Shown here: piece by piece, positions 50,001-62,436 of the stretch
How the letters are laid out: every line of letters starts with the position of its first letter
How positions within the stretch are numbered: the first letter of the stretch is position 1
Assembly (NCBI GenBank): GCA_026724425.1
Contig: JAIUCV010000391.1
Coordinates: 186,001-250,000, forward strand
DNA from: Erythrophleum ivorense
Lineage: Eukaryota > Streptophyta > Magnoliopsida > Fabales > Fabaceae
Direction: 5' to 3'
DNA length: 64,000 nucleotides
The notes under the pieces: model-generated
The model's input: the letters and a program-made list of their open reading frames with translations, nothing else
Databases searched by the model: none
Told to the model about the DNA's origin: nothing
Program-made: the position numbers and the translations under genes

Positions 50001-50669
50001 AGCTTGTGAAGCATATGTAATTTCAATAAAATTTAGATGATGTTTGTATAATTTACTTTTTGTTTTAGAGAAGGTGTATATAATTTATTTTTTATTTTTA
50101 AAAAGGTTTAAGTATACTTTGAAAATAGAAAAAAAGATCTATATAATTTTAACAAAAATTAAAAGATATTTGTACAGTTTACTCTAAGAATTACTCCTAC
50201 CCCATGAAAAAAAAAGAAAAAAGGAAAATCGGAACTGCAAAACCATTATCATCAAGTATAACATAAATTGGTTGTCAACTATGTGTATTTTGGGCTGTAG
50301 CATAGCAGAGCACAGAAATCAAGCTCCCATTATATAAAATATTTAGGAACATAATCATCCACATTTTCAAATTATGCATAGTCTTACTCTCAACTTTTAT
50401 TTGAATTGATCATAAATAATCCAATTATCTAAAGAACATCAATAACAACAGCACGTATAAAAAGCAAAGATCAAGACAAGAAAAAGGACAAAAAGTTGAG
50501 AGAAGAGGAAAGAAAGTTCAGAAGAAAAAAAAGCAAACAAAGTCACCAAAATTTTCAACATCTTTCGTAATCGTCCTCATCTCCACGTCTTGATCCGTCA
50601 TAATTGTATGACCTCCTGGAGGTCCATGTTTATCAATTTCTTTTTAATTCTCGCGTATCTTTCCTTACA
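47077..50669 (-). pseudogene. Basic, probably nuclear/nucleolar protein gene, decayed
   Basis: Minus-strand exon pieces form one gene-like series. Exon about 50669-50547: acceptor TAGCAG, KERYARIKKKLINM, then in another frame GPPGGHTIMTDQDVEM and KDVENFG. Exon 47883-47814: KKWKERKK, then in another frame IEDRKVISLGGK. Exon 47698-47612: APNNQRLPASVARLMMKKQK, GREQKMLQE, flawless GT/AG. Final exon to TAA at 47077: LILGQFGGKLGG, SVGKRKRALKSREGRVRNGV, LDVRRLLNP, lysine-rich tail. The two frame changes (within an A8 run near 47845; beside GGACC near 50622) and the absence of any AG acceptor before the final exon (in-frame TAA at 47317-47319) indicate decay, or sequence errors in homopolymers. The protein is strongly basic and may be a conserved rRNA/RNA-related factor, but the family name is not certain. 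Upstream exons were not found. Confidence 0.5.
49732..50187. mobile_element. AT-rich terminal-inverted-repeat element, copy 1
   Basis: Starts TAGAATAAATTATGCAAG and continues TCTCTTTTAAATTTTT. It ends with an imperfect inverted copy (AAAATTAAAAGATATTTGTA, then CAGTTTACTCTA). The interior repeats the words AGGTTTGTATAATTT and TATATTTTGAAAAT several times in both directions. No coding capacity. Probably a MITE-like element; the superfamily is not known. Confidence 0.5.
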
Positions 50670-51854
50670 CTGCTAGTAAGTTGAAAGAAAAAGAAAAATT
50701 AGTCATAAATTATGGCAATTTTAAAAGTACAAAGAAATAAAAGGAAAATGAAAAAAAAACTAATTTTGTGAATGAGAAATTACTTTTATATTCTTATTTT
50801 AAAAGAGTAATAAAAAAAGATAGATATTGTTGAATAATTATTATAAAGATATAATAAATATTACACATAATTTTAGAAAAAAAAAATCTCTCCCTTGAAC
50901 CCAACCAAATAAGGCTAAGTGAAGGGGGGGATCAAATGGATGGCCTTCATCAGCAAATGCTATAAGAATTTAAGAAAGAATGGAATAGAATAAATTATAA
51001 TGAAATAAAATAGATAAACAAGGAATGGAATGAAAAGGTAAATGTACCATTTCATTGTTTGAGAATTTAATGAAAGAAGGAAGAGAGACTATTTTACTAT
51101 GATTTGAAAGTTACAACAAAATGATGAGTGAAATAAAATAGCTTATAAATCTTTTTTTTTTCAATATTATTCTTATAACCAAGAAAACAAATATTCCACC
51201 AATATAAACACTCTTGATACCACGAATTGTTATCTTATAAGAAAATGGCATAACATATTGAAAATGGAGTCAAAGAAATAAAAACATTGCCACTTAAAAA
51301 AAAAAAAGGTGAAAAAGTACTCAGCTAAGATTCAGTGAAAAAGATGGCTTTATTGACAGATTGCCTTGACAAGTCAATTGATTAAAATTGCTATCTCTGT
51401 ATAGTTAATTATATGCAATATGAAACGGATGCTTTCATGGATATTCTAATCAAAGTTCTTGTTTCTAAATTCCAACACCTTGATGCTATAATGGATAATA
51501 CAGGCAACCTGTACAATTGAATTAAGTACAATTTGTAACCATTTTTCCTTGAATTGCAATTCAAATTAAATAGTTAGGGCCATCAAATTCTAAAATCTAA
51601 CAGTTTAAACAAGGTCAGCATACTTATTATTATTTATAGTGACCACAAGGTAAAGGAAAAACGAAAACACGGACAAAAACTAGATACTACAAGCGCTGTT
51701 ATAGCACGCCCGCACAAACTGTAGCACAATCCCGCAAGCAGATGCAGAGAAATGCCATTGAGGCACAGAAAAATATTTGCTCAACTGCTCCCTAATATCA
51801 AGAATGACATAATTTTCACAAAGCAAAAACTTTTCCATGAGGCATAAATAAATA

Positions 51855-52194
51855 TAGAATAAATTATACAAATTTCTTTTAAGTTTTGCTTAAATTGTGC
51901 TTCTCCTATATTTTCATAATATATATATAAATTTTTTTGAAATAAAAAATTATCTTATACTTTAGTTCAATTAAAATTTTTTTTTATTAAAATATCTTCT
52001 ATATAACTTAAATATGTACTTTTCTAAACTAAAAAATTTTTTACATAAAAAGTATTTTGGTTAAAAAATTTAACATTAGATTAAAGTGTATGGTAACTTT
52101 TTATTTAAAGAAATGTTTGTGTATATTTAAAAAATAGAAGGGGACTCTAATAATATTAATAAAAGTAAGAGGAGATATGTGTAATTTACTCGTA
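51855..52194. mobile_element. AT-rich terminal-inverted-repeat element, copy 2
   Basis: Starts TAGAATAAATTATACAAA and ends GATATGTGTAATTTACTCGTA, a clear relative of the element at 49732-50187 with the same end sequences in inverted order. Two copies 2 kb apart support a real repeat family. Confidence 0.5.
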
Positions 52195-52491
52195 AATCTA
52201 TCCAACCCTCTAATATATGTAGGTAAAATTAAATACCTATCAGAAAAATCATAAATTACATACATATAACCACTACAAGTGTCACACCACATTCATAATC
52301 ATTTTCACACAAGGCTGCTCAATAAACTCATATCAGCCCCATGCACTTTAACAGCACACTAAAACAAAAATTGGCCATTGAGTTCTTGTCAGTATTAACA
52401 TAAAGCAAGTCTGCGAAGTGCCAACATAAAGCAAAATCAACATGTTAACTAAGTTCTTATCCACATATCCATAAACTAATTAAGGACAAAA

Positions 52492-52613
52492 TTATTGATA
52501 GACGTAAGAAAGATCAATATCTCCTTCTGCTTCACTCGAGGACATCAAATCATAGGCCTTTGAGCCTGATTGCCAAGAATTAGAAAATGATGAGCTTTGT
52601 ATAATATACTTCC
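52492..52613 (-). other. Short coding-like segment, unassigned
   Basis: A minus-strand frame of about 40 codons ending at TAA reads SSSFSNSWQSGSKAYDLM, then SSSEAEGDIDLSYVYQ, a Ser/Glu-rich composition unlike the surrounding AT-rich noise. It could be a terminal exon of an unseen gene, but no matching upstream exon was found. Confidence 0.2.
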
Positions 52614-54161
52614 ATCAAATTGCAATCCTTCCTAAAGAGCCCAAATGTCATTTTCTCTGACATAGGACGATTTGTTGACTCTTGAACAAATCTGCAGTGC
52701 TCTTCACAAAAGCTTCAACCATATTATCTAAAAGATTTACCAAATATTTCCATGCCTATGTTTTCATTTTGTTGCCTTAACTTACGAATTGGATTTCTTC
52801 AACGTTCTTTTTGGGTTAAATACCATATTATGGCCATAAGGCAGACAAGTTGTATAACAGCCATAAGAAATATATGTTGCATGAAGATATATGTGCGTAT
52901 TATGTTTTAACCTGCCATCTATTTCAAGATAGAGATACAATATAAGATACATAGACAACAGATGCATCACAAAATCAATGCCCAGATTTGAGTAATTATA
53001 TGAATCAGATGATGTGAAGAGAAAAACCAAGCTGTTTGATATATTTCTTATCTGGGGAATCTCTTTGATTGGAAGTTTTGAAAGAGAGTGAGAGGGACGT
53101 GTGTCAAGGAGGTGGTTTTATGCCAGAAGGAATAGATTAGAAAGGAAGGTATCCCGAGCACATGCCTAATTTTTAAATCACACAAATAGATACAAAGATA
53201 AAGATCACTTACTACTCATTAATTATTTTCCATGCTAAAATTCACCACCACATTGTCACCCTCACTGTGACACTAAATTTTGTTTTTAGGGTGGGCTAAG
53301 CCACTATCAGTGCCTGATTTACAGACAAGGTACATAACGAATAAATTGATGTCAATCAAGGAACAAGTCATACTTTCAATTTTTTTTCCCTTCGAAAAAC
53401 AATACATAGAAGCGAAAGTAGTAGTCTTAGTCCCCAGAGAGAGAGAGAGCAAAAAAGAATAGCAGAAAACTACCAATATCAATTTCATGTAAAAGGTTAA
53501 ATGAAAGTATATTAGCTATACTAGGAGCTATGTTATAGATGCAACATTAAAAATGAGCTAAGTTCGTGCCAAAACAAGAAAGGTAACTACAAATTGGACA
53601 AAATTGATTTACTTTATCCAAAAGGTTAGAAAAATAAAGTTCAAGGAACCAAAAAAAAAAAAAAAAGAAAATCATCCCGTTTCACACGATAGGATCGATA
53701 TTTTTTGATAAACTAAAACGAAACTATGAATTGTGATATTCTATTGCACTGTAAATACAGTCAAATATGTGTAGAAAATGGCACTCTTTTAGATTCAGAT
53801 GCATGAATGCTTGAGTAATAAAGGAAATTGCAACTCTCCAAATTCCAAACTCTAACAAAATTGAGGAAGAAGGCGGGAAGTCAAAGCCAACCTAAACCAA
53901 TTAAGATTTTTTTAATTAAAAAATTTATACCTAACATTTTATATCTTGTCATGTTTGATAATTAAAATATAGTAAGTGTATAATTTAGATGCATAAAAGG
54001 CAAGATGATTATGGCTGCTCTAAGGAGAAAGAAATATCAAGTATTTTCATGGAGTGGTCAATAAGCATTGAGTTAATAATTTTATTTCCCGTATGAAAGT
54101 TGATATTGGTGATTGGATCATAGATTGTCAAACTCTTGAACAACATGCACAAAGTTATTTT

Positions 54162-54424
54162 AGAAAGAAAGTTATGTATATAGTAAACTAATGCTTCGAT
54201 ATATTTCTTTGGCTCATGTATGATATATATATATATATACACACTATTGCAAGCTTATCGCCACTGACGTGCTACTGTGTGGCATAACAGAAAAGAAAGA
54301 AAATATTCATGTGAATAAAATAATAGCTAATATTCCTAACATACTACTAAAACGAAATATTGCGCTAATCTCTGCAAGTGAGTGAGTAACAGAAATAGTT
54401 TGCATCATTTAACTTGCTTTAACA
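54162..54424 (-). repeat. 3' LTR of the second Copia element
   Basis: 263-bp LTR beginning TGTTAAAGC on the minus strand and ending at the 26 bases shared with the 5' remnant. It holds a (TA)n tract at 54219-54238. Confidence 0.75.
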
Positions 54425-54479
54425 TTCCCCTACAAACTTGAGGGTGTTACTGACACTCTAAGTTTGTTCTTGAGTTCCC

Positions 54480-57400
54480 AAAATTGATAATGAGATAATG
54501 CTTTTGTCAAGCAAACTGTAGTTTGCTCAAATGACAGAACATAGTTGACAATAAGTTACTTGGCTAATACTCTGTCCTGAACATAATGTATATCTAACTC
54601 AATGTGTTTAGTGTAATCATGATATATTGGGTTAGATGCAAGAGTTGCTGCACTCATATCATCATATCGAGCTATAGGAGGTTGTTGAACAGGGCATCCT
54701 ATTTTACTTGACAATGATTTGATCCATGCAAGTTCAGCTACTAGTGTTGCTAGTGCCTTGTATTTGGACTTCGTGCTTGACCGAGCAACCACCTCTTACT
54801 TCTTGGAGGACCATGACACTAACGAATCACCAAAAAATACATCTTGAGAGGCTGCCTAATTTGCATCAAAGTAACTAGTGAAAGCTAAAAAATTCGAAGG
54901 CTTGATATGTAACCCATGAGATAAAGTCCTTTTTAGATATCTAAATATTTGTTTCATAGCTTGTTAATGAAGACTTGTAGGTTTGTTGAGGAATTGACTG
55001 AGTTTGTTTACTGCAAAGCTGATGTTTGGTCTTGTGTTTGTGACATACTGAAGTGCACTTATTGCCTATCTGTACAAACATGGGTTCTACATCTGCTCTC
55101 CTTCTTGTGCAGATAAATTTTTGCTAGCTACCCTATGAGTTGGGCAAGTTGTCACATTGTCTAAACTAAACCTTTTTAATAGATCAACAACATATTTCTC
55201 TTGACTTAAATATAGCCCAGTGGTATCCTTGTATACCTGTATACCAAGGAAATAATGAAGATTCCCAAGGTCCTTAAGAGAAAATATTGCATCAAGCCTT
55301 TGAATAAAACCTTCCAAACTCTATGGATTGTTCCCAGTAACAAGAATGTCATCTATGTATATTAAAACAAAGATAATTTGTGGTCCTTTTGTGAAGAAAG
55401 ATAGAGAATTGTTAGCTTTGGAATTCTTGAAGCCCCATTAAAGTAAAGTAGCCTTCAATTTATCAAACAATGCTATGGACGCTTGTCTCAATTCGTATAA
55501 AGCTGTATTAAGCTTACACACATAGTTTGGTTTGTTTGGATCTAAAAAACTTTCAAATTGACGCATGAAGATATTTTCTTGAAGCACTCCATTAAAAAAC
55601 GCATTATTGATGTCCAATTGTTTTATCTTCCAATCCAATGACACAGCTACTGGACTGAATATCTCACTATAATCTACACTAGGATCTTGTTGAAACCTTT
55701 TTTCCACTAATCTTGCCTTATGTCATTGTATTGATCCATCGAAATTGTATTTTAGCTTGGAAATCCATTTGCAATCTACCGAGTTTCCTTGTTCTGCAAA
55801 TGGAACCAAGGTCCATGTATCATTCCTAATCAAAGCATGGTACTCATCATACATTGTTTGCTTCCATTCAGGAACTTGTAGAGCTCGTTGAACAGTCATT
55901 TGTTCTGTTTTTGAAGGGACCTTCACGTTTGTAGTAACTCTAGCAAATGGTATTTTAAGTTTAACAATGCCACTTTTGCTTCTAGTCACCATTGGATGTT
56001 GTTGTAATTGTTGACTAGAGGGATTGATCAGTTTGTCAACATGCTCAAAACTTGATGTGTCTTCAATTAGGTGTTCAGTATTTATTGCTGCTGAACTTGA
56101 CTTATGTGAATTTTCTTCTGGAACTGCTCCTTTGTTAAACTGCGAGCTAGTGGAATTGCTTGTTGGACATAAAGAACCACTGAAATGGTTAGAAGAAGAA
56201 TAAGAATCAATTTCTAATCATAGAAAAGTATCTGCATGTGAACATTCTAAATTGTCAATAATTTGTTCTGATGGAATTTGGAAGAAAACAATAGGAGAAA
56301 TGCCATCATGAAACTCCTTTTTGGTATTTAGAAATCCCAAAGCAAATGGAAAATCATCCTCATTGAAAATAACATGCCTAGACATGAATACCTTACTAGT
56401 TGGATTGAGGCATTTAAAACCTTTACAAAAGTTGTTGTTTTCTAAGAAAACACACTTTGTGGTGTGAAATTGTAGCTTGTGTTGGTTGTAAGGTCGTAGA
56501 CATGGATAGCATGCACAATCGAATGTCTTTAATGTTAGATAATCAGGATGTTGCTTGTTTAGCTTGAAGAAAGGCGACACTCCACCAAATATAGGGCTTG
56601 GAAGCCTATTGATAAAAAGTGTTACAGTTTGAAAGGCTTTCGGCTAAAATCTGAGTGGCATTTTAGCCTATGCTAATAGGGTTAAACTGAGCTCTACAAT
56701 ATAGCGATTTTTTCTTTTTGCTCTTTCGTTCTTAGATGATGTATGAGGGTAAGATTGTCTAAAATGGATCTCTCGAATTTTGAGGTAGTCTTTCAAAACT
56801 TCTATATTCTCCTTCGTTGTCACTTTGGAGAATCTTGATTTTATTATCAAGTTGGTTTTCTACTATATTCTTGAACTGAGTGAACGTTGCAAGTGCTTCA
56901 CTTTTGGTTTTCAATGGATATATCTAGCTATGCCTGTTGTAGTCATCAAGGAATAATATGTAATATTTAAACCATTGGTTGAGACCATAGGTGATGGGTC
57001 TCAAAGGTCAGTATGCACTAGCTCTACTGGTCTTAAGGCATGCGAGTGTGAGACTTTGAAAGGTAGAGAATGCAGTTTGCCATATTGACAAGCTTTACAG
57101 AATCCTGTCTCTTCATTTATATTGAATTTTACATTACAATTTGATAAAACTTGATGAAGAACACAGTTCAATGGGTGTCCTAATGTATGATGCCATTGCT
57201 CTTTCGTTGACACATATGCAGTTGCATTAGTACTAGTCTTATGGTCTCTAGATGGCCATAAGGAAGAGAAATAGCTAATAGCAACTCCTATATTATCATA
57301 TTTTGATTTTCCAATATCAACAATCTTGTAGAGTCCCTCATGCATCTTCCCTTGCAGTAGTGTTATTTCAGTGGTCTTATCCTTCACATAACAACTGAGA

Positions 57401-58746
57401 GAATCAAATTCAATGATAACATCATTATCCATAGTAAGTTGGGAAACACTTAATAAATTTTGGCAATTTTAAGAGTATGTAATATATTATCCATCGTCAA
57501 CTCTTTTCTATGATAGTAGAGTTTTGATGAACCAAAATTAGTGACTTCGACTTTTTCACCATTACCTACAATAATGTTAATCTTACCATCGTGGTAAGTA
57601 AGATTGTCAATCTGAGATAAATCATGGGTAATATGATTGCTTGCCCCGCTATCCATGCACTAGGAGCTATCATTCACAATGTGAGGGGTGGCCATGTAAG
57701 CTGAGTGGTTTTTGGAGTAACCAGAAACACCTGATACAAATAAGGCATTTATATGTTGCCTTAAATATCCTGAGTTGTTTTTCTTTGTCACTTTTGCACT
57801 TCCAGAACCATTGTAATTTTTGTCAAATCGAAAATAGCAGTTTGCTACAATGTTCTTGATTCGATTGCATACTAGACATATGGGTTTGTTGCTTTTTTGA
57901 TTATGTCCTCGACCCTTGAAGCTTCATGATCCCTTTTGAAAACCACCACACACCTATCCTCTTCCAAATTCAATATTGAAGTGATGCTCTGCTTTGGCCA
58001 TATTGGGGAAAGAATTCCCCCAAGGACAGATTAGAAAAGCTGTTTATTTGTTCCAACCGAGCCTTTTAAGTGAGTAATGTCATCTGCAATTTGATCCAGA
58101 ATAAGTTGGGTTTGTCAGTTAATTAAACTACAATGGGTGTGTAGTTAGTGTCAAGTCTAGCTATAACTTGTATAACTAGATCATTTTGAGTTATAGGATT
58201 GCCAGTGAGTGTCAAGTTATCCGATATAGTCTTTATTTTGGTAAGATACTCATCCATTGTCATGCCTCCTTTTCGAGTATGTTGAAACTCACTCTTATAT
58301 AACATGATATGGGACCATGTATTTGCTCTAGCGAGTTCTTTGGCTGCATTCCAAAGTTCACTAGACATCTTATAATGTATCAACTGTGAAGCTACTTTAA
58401 GTGTCATTGAATTCCGTAGCCATCAAAGGAGTAGCTGGTCGAGTGTGACCCACTCTTCAAATGTTGGATTTGGCTTTGTCTCTACACCTTCAAAGATGAT
58501 CTCAAGTGGACATGCTCGAGTCTCAAGAATAAATATGTCCATTTTATTGCCTCTAATAATTGGTAAGACAAGTGACTCCCATAGGAGGTAATTGTTCCAA
58601 TCCAGCTTGATGGAACATAATTGTGTAAGAGAAGCAACAAGAGAATTGCCCTTGCTGGTGTTTGAAATGAAGGAAGAATTAGAATTAGTGAGTTGATTTT
58701 TTGAGGAAGCATTGTTTGAAGATACTGGAGAAGCATGGGATTCCAT
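54480..58746 (-). pseudogene. Copia gag-pol polyprotein, decayed
   Basis: Starts at ATG 58746 with a Ser/Asn-rich gag N-terminus and the gag motif KLDWNNYLLWESLV. A frame change follows near 58415. The zinc knuckle (about 57880) reads CLVCNRIKNIVANC with Asn in place of the zinc-binding His. Next come the protease DSGAS at 57639-57653, the pre-integrase HTLGHP...CKACQYGKLH (57240-57050), integrase pieces (SYPHTSSKNERAKRKN, then FDCACYPCLRPY), and reverse transcriptase (WKQTMYDEYHALIRNDTW, KQLDINNAFFNGVL, YIDD at 55348-55359, intact). RNase H follows (VARSSTKSKYKALA, with Lys where Glu is usual, then HIELDIHYVQDRV). All domains are in Copia order (integrase before RT). About a dozen stops or shifts make it non-functional. 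Confidence 0.85.
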
Positions 58747-58798
58747 AGTGTGAGCCTAAAGCTCTGATACCAAGAAAGAAAGTTATGTATATAGTAAA

Positions 58799-61552
58799 TT
58801 TTTACTCCTTTATCAATTAAAGATATTGGCTATGAATTAGATCAATTAGATATTCTAACTTTTTCAGTAGCTCATTTGCAGTTAGGCCTCTGTGACTTTA
58901 AAGGAAATTGAAACTGTTATCTTTGAAAGTGCACTTGGTCCGTATGGTTTTTAGGCAAAGTTTATCAATATTATTGGTCCATCTTTGTGGGAGATATCAT
59001 TAATATGATGTTGGCATTTTTTCATAAAGGATATTTGTTGAAAGAATTAAATCATACTTTTATCATTTTAATTCAGAAACGTGAATCCCTACAAACTATG
59101 AAGGACTTTTGTCCAATTACTTTATGCAATGTCTCCTATACGGTTATCTCTAAAATCATTTGTCATAGACGAAAGGTATCTTGCTGGACCTCATTGTTTC
59201 AAATAAAAATACTTTTCTATCATATGGATTTATTTGTGATAACATTATTCTTGCTTTGAAGCCTATGCACAAATTGTAGCATACATGAAATCCCCAGCAA
59301 GGTTGGTATGCTTTTAAATTAGACATTGTCAAAGCTTATGATAAAATCACTTGGCAATTTTTGCTATCAATGTTAATAAAGATGCAATTTTTTGAACATT
59401 AGATATAGATTATCATGCCGTATGTAATGATTGTTAGTTATTAGGTCATACTTAACGAGTATCCAACTATTGTTTTTCTCTCTTAATAGAGTTTTTGACA
59501 AGGTGATCCTTTGTTTCCTTACCTATTTATTATTTGTACCACTATCCTGTCATGTATCATACATAATGTAGAGGTTCACTAATTATAGGAAAGTATGAAA
59601 TTTGTCATCAGGTAGTAGCGGTGTCTCATTAATATATGCTGATGATACATTATTGTTCTTTAAAGCTTGTGCTCCTATGTGTGAATGTGTGCAATCTATC
59701 TTACAATTTTATAGTTGACTATTTGGGCAATATATTAATCTTAATAAATTTGAAGTTATTTTCAATCCTAGTGTATCACAAAGGGACAAAATTTTTTTCT
59801 TTAGTATCCTTGGTGTTAAATATAAATCTTGATTAGGATAGCATTTAGAAATTCATGTGGATGTTGGTTGTAATAGAAGTCAGATTTATCTGGAAGTTAT
59901 GGATAAGATTGATATGAAGCTTTGAAAGGCTTTAATATTATCCTAAGCCCATCTACCAAAAAAATATTGTCATGAAATCAACATGAAGATAGAAAATTTC
60001 TTTTGGGATTATTCCAAGGTGCAATCTAAGCCTCACTTAATCAATTGTGAAGGCCTTTGTCTACCTTGCCATTTGGACAAAGTCAAATTTAAGCACACAC
60101 AAGTCTTTAATCAAGCTTAGTAGCTAAGCAAGTATGGTGTTTAATAGGAAGAGATTTTTTTTCATTATTGGTCAGTGCATTAAGGTCTGAATATTATGAG
60201 AACTCCTTATTGGGTAGCCTTAATACTCATTCTGTAATGGCTTGGTTGCAAAGAGGGATTCATAAATCCAGTTCGGTGGTTAATTAGTAACAATCTCTAA
60301 TGGAAGGTGAGGAATGGATATAGTATTCCTAATAATCACCATCTTTGGTGGCCCATACAATTATGAGTGCCTTCATTGATTAGTATCACGAGTGGCTTTT
60401 GTTCTGCACGATCAAGGTCTTTAGAATTCTCGACTATTAGTAGGTTTATGTGAGCTAGATGTGGTTCTTCGAGTCTCACAACTTTCATCCTGAATGGGCC
60501 AAAAGGATCATTTCATTTGAACTGGCAGTGGCCAATAAACAGTACAAAATGGTAACAATTATTGTCTGCGGCACTTTTTTCTTAGATACCTATTGGTTTC
60601 TCAACCCAGGATAAATTGTGGCGACTTCAACTTCCTTTTTGAGTCCTTTTATTCATATGGAAATTACTAGGAAATGCTTTACCACTTCCATTTTTAAGGC
60701 ACATCACTCACCTGTGGAAGTTACTTGTCCCTTTTGTCAGTCAACTTAGGAAACAGTAACTCATTTACTTCTCCAATGTCCATTTGCTAAAGTGGTGTGG
60801 TTCGGATGTCCTCTATTACTGGGTGTTGATCAGTTTCAACCCATGACTATTCCTAATTGGCTACAAACTTGCTTTTCTTCAACAGGATTACAAGGGGAAC
60901 ATTTTGAAGATTATACTGTCATTGTTATTTTGATTTTGTATGCTTTGGTACGTAATAGACAACTGTTCCACACGCCTAATATTCGCCTGGAATTTGCTCT
61001 TAAGATGTTTCATTGCGTATATCTTCCACACAAGAGGGTACATTAGTTACGCAACCCAGACATCCCAAGGCGACAACCAACTCGGCCTCATTGTTTATCT
61101 AATGCTCGATGCCTGAACGAATGGAAGTTATTATACCAGCTTCTTCTTAGACTTGGCGGTAGAAACCACATTGCGCATATATTATCATTTGGTTTAATGA
61201 ATCTATTGTGAGGAAATGGGTTTGGGTAGCTAAATAGCTCGAGACTCTATATAGTTTCTATTCCGGCAGCAGCTCATCTTGCATCCACCACGTTACCCGT
61301 TGAATATGTTGGTTTTCACGAACTATTTTTGTGATACGTCGACTACTACTCATCAGTTGTCAGCAGGTTCAGTATCTGCAGGAGAATTTCCAACGAATGA
61401 TGACTCTCTACATCTTCCATGTCTCGTGCATTCCAGAGCACTTGCAGGATGCTTTTCAAGAACATGGCCGGCCTCCTCTCAGGCTTTCGTAGTTTAGGTT
61501 CTTTTTTTGTTTTGTAGGATGACTTTTGTTAATGTGTCCGAAGAAAAAAAAA
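58799..61552 (+). mobile_element. L1-type LINE, 5'-truncated, with poly-A tail
   Basis: Plus-strand non-LTR retrotransposon remnant. Reverse transcriptase pieces in order: LKEIETVIFESALGPYGF (about 58897), LNHTFIILIQK and KDFCPITLCNVSYTVISKII (59058-59160), FKLDIVKAYDKITW (about 59310-59355), and YADDTLLFF at 59635-59661 with both catalytic Asp present. Then the zinc-binding zf-RVT region VTCPFCQ...ETVTHLLLQCPFAKVVWF (about 60718-60803). Many stops and frameshifts occur. It ends near 61552 after a poly-A run (61543-61553). The endonuclease half is missing, as is common for 5'-truncated LINEs. Its left edge touches the 26-bp LTR remnant of the Copia element. Confidence 0.8.
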
Positions 61553-61553
61553 A

Positions 61554-62436
61554 ACCAATACTTTGTAGACTTTCGAAGTTTGAGCTTTTAAAAGTAGATC
61601 CCCAATTTTTTTTAACAGATTATAAATTTATTTCATATGTGATAAAATTGTTTATATATAAATGTTTTAAACATGTTAATATATATAATTGCAGTCACAA
61701 TTAAACTACAATCAAACCAACAAATTGATTTAATAACTACAATTTTTAAAATATTGTCCAGAACTATCCATTTTCAATTAGCTTTTTTTACTTGTTTTTA
61801 ATAAACCGTTTGCCATTCCATTCAATTATTTCATTCTTTTAATTCACGAACTAGTTTTTGAAAGTAATTTTTGTTCTTACAATAAATATATTTAAAAACA
61901 AATCTAATTTCATAAGATTTATGATTTATCCAAGTGGCTGCTTGTATTTTACTTTTTATGTTTACCCTCGATATTTTTTAGTCATATGAGACTGTTACAG
62001 GTTGCAAATACTTAATTTTAATTTTTTATGAGAACAAATTATCATTATTTGAAGTTGTCATGATAACTAATTATATAAAAATTTTTCTAATTTTTTTTTG
62101 ATAATTTATTATTATTATTATTTGATAAATTTGACAATATATATTAAAGATTAGATGAGAATTTATTTTATGATAAATATTTTTAGGTTTCAATAAAATT
62201 ACAATATTCATGATCGAGTAATGTATCACCAAGCTAAATTTTCCAACTTTTAGACAACAATGTAAATAGTTTTGATCTAAATAAATCTACTGATAACAAA
62301 TATTGTAAATTAAATTTCCTAGATACTTGATAAGAAACTTTTCTGTTTCTAACCTATTTTGTCTACCTCCAAAGTGTCATCCGTTAAATGTTTTACCCTC
62401 CCAGAACTTCAAGAATGAGGGGATGATTTCTTTGCG
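61554..62436. other. AT-rich spacer and 3' flank of the ECM29-like gene
   Basis: AT-rich DNA with (ATT)n-like stretches near 62108-62121. It includes the probable 3' UTR of the minus-strand gene. No other gene is seen. Confidence 0.6.

Larger units (their letters stand above)
50670..54161. other. AT-rich spacer between the basic-protein pseudogene and the second Copia element
   Basis: Apart from the second TIR element and the short coding-like segment, no gene is seen. It contains a short GA repeat at about 53437-53450. The minus-strand frame at 51680-51871 has no recognised domain. Confidence 0.5.
54162..58798 (-). mobile_element. Copia LTR retrotransposon with intact 3' LTR and 26-bp 5' LTR remnant
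   Basis: Minus-strand element. The 3' LTR is 54162-54424 (minus start TGTTAAAGCAAG), preceded by a polypurine tract (GTAGGGGAA, 54425-54433). At the other end the primer-binding site TGGTATCAGAGC (58761-58772), complementary to initiator Met tRNA, directly borders the LTR end. Only 26 bases of the 5' LTR (58773-58798) remain, and they match 54162-54187 exactly. Sequence beyond 58798 belongs to a LINE. Both LTR ends read CTTTCT rather than the usual ending in CA. No target duplication can be tested because the outer end is missing. Confidence 0.85.
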
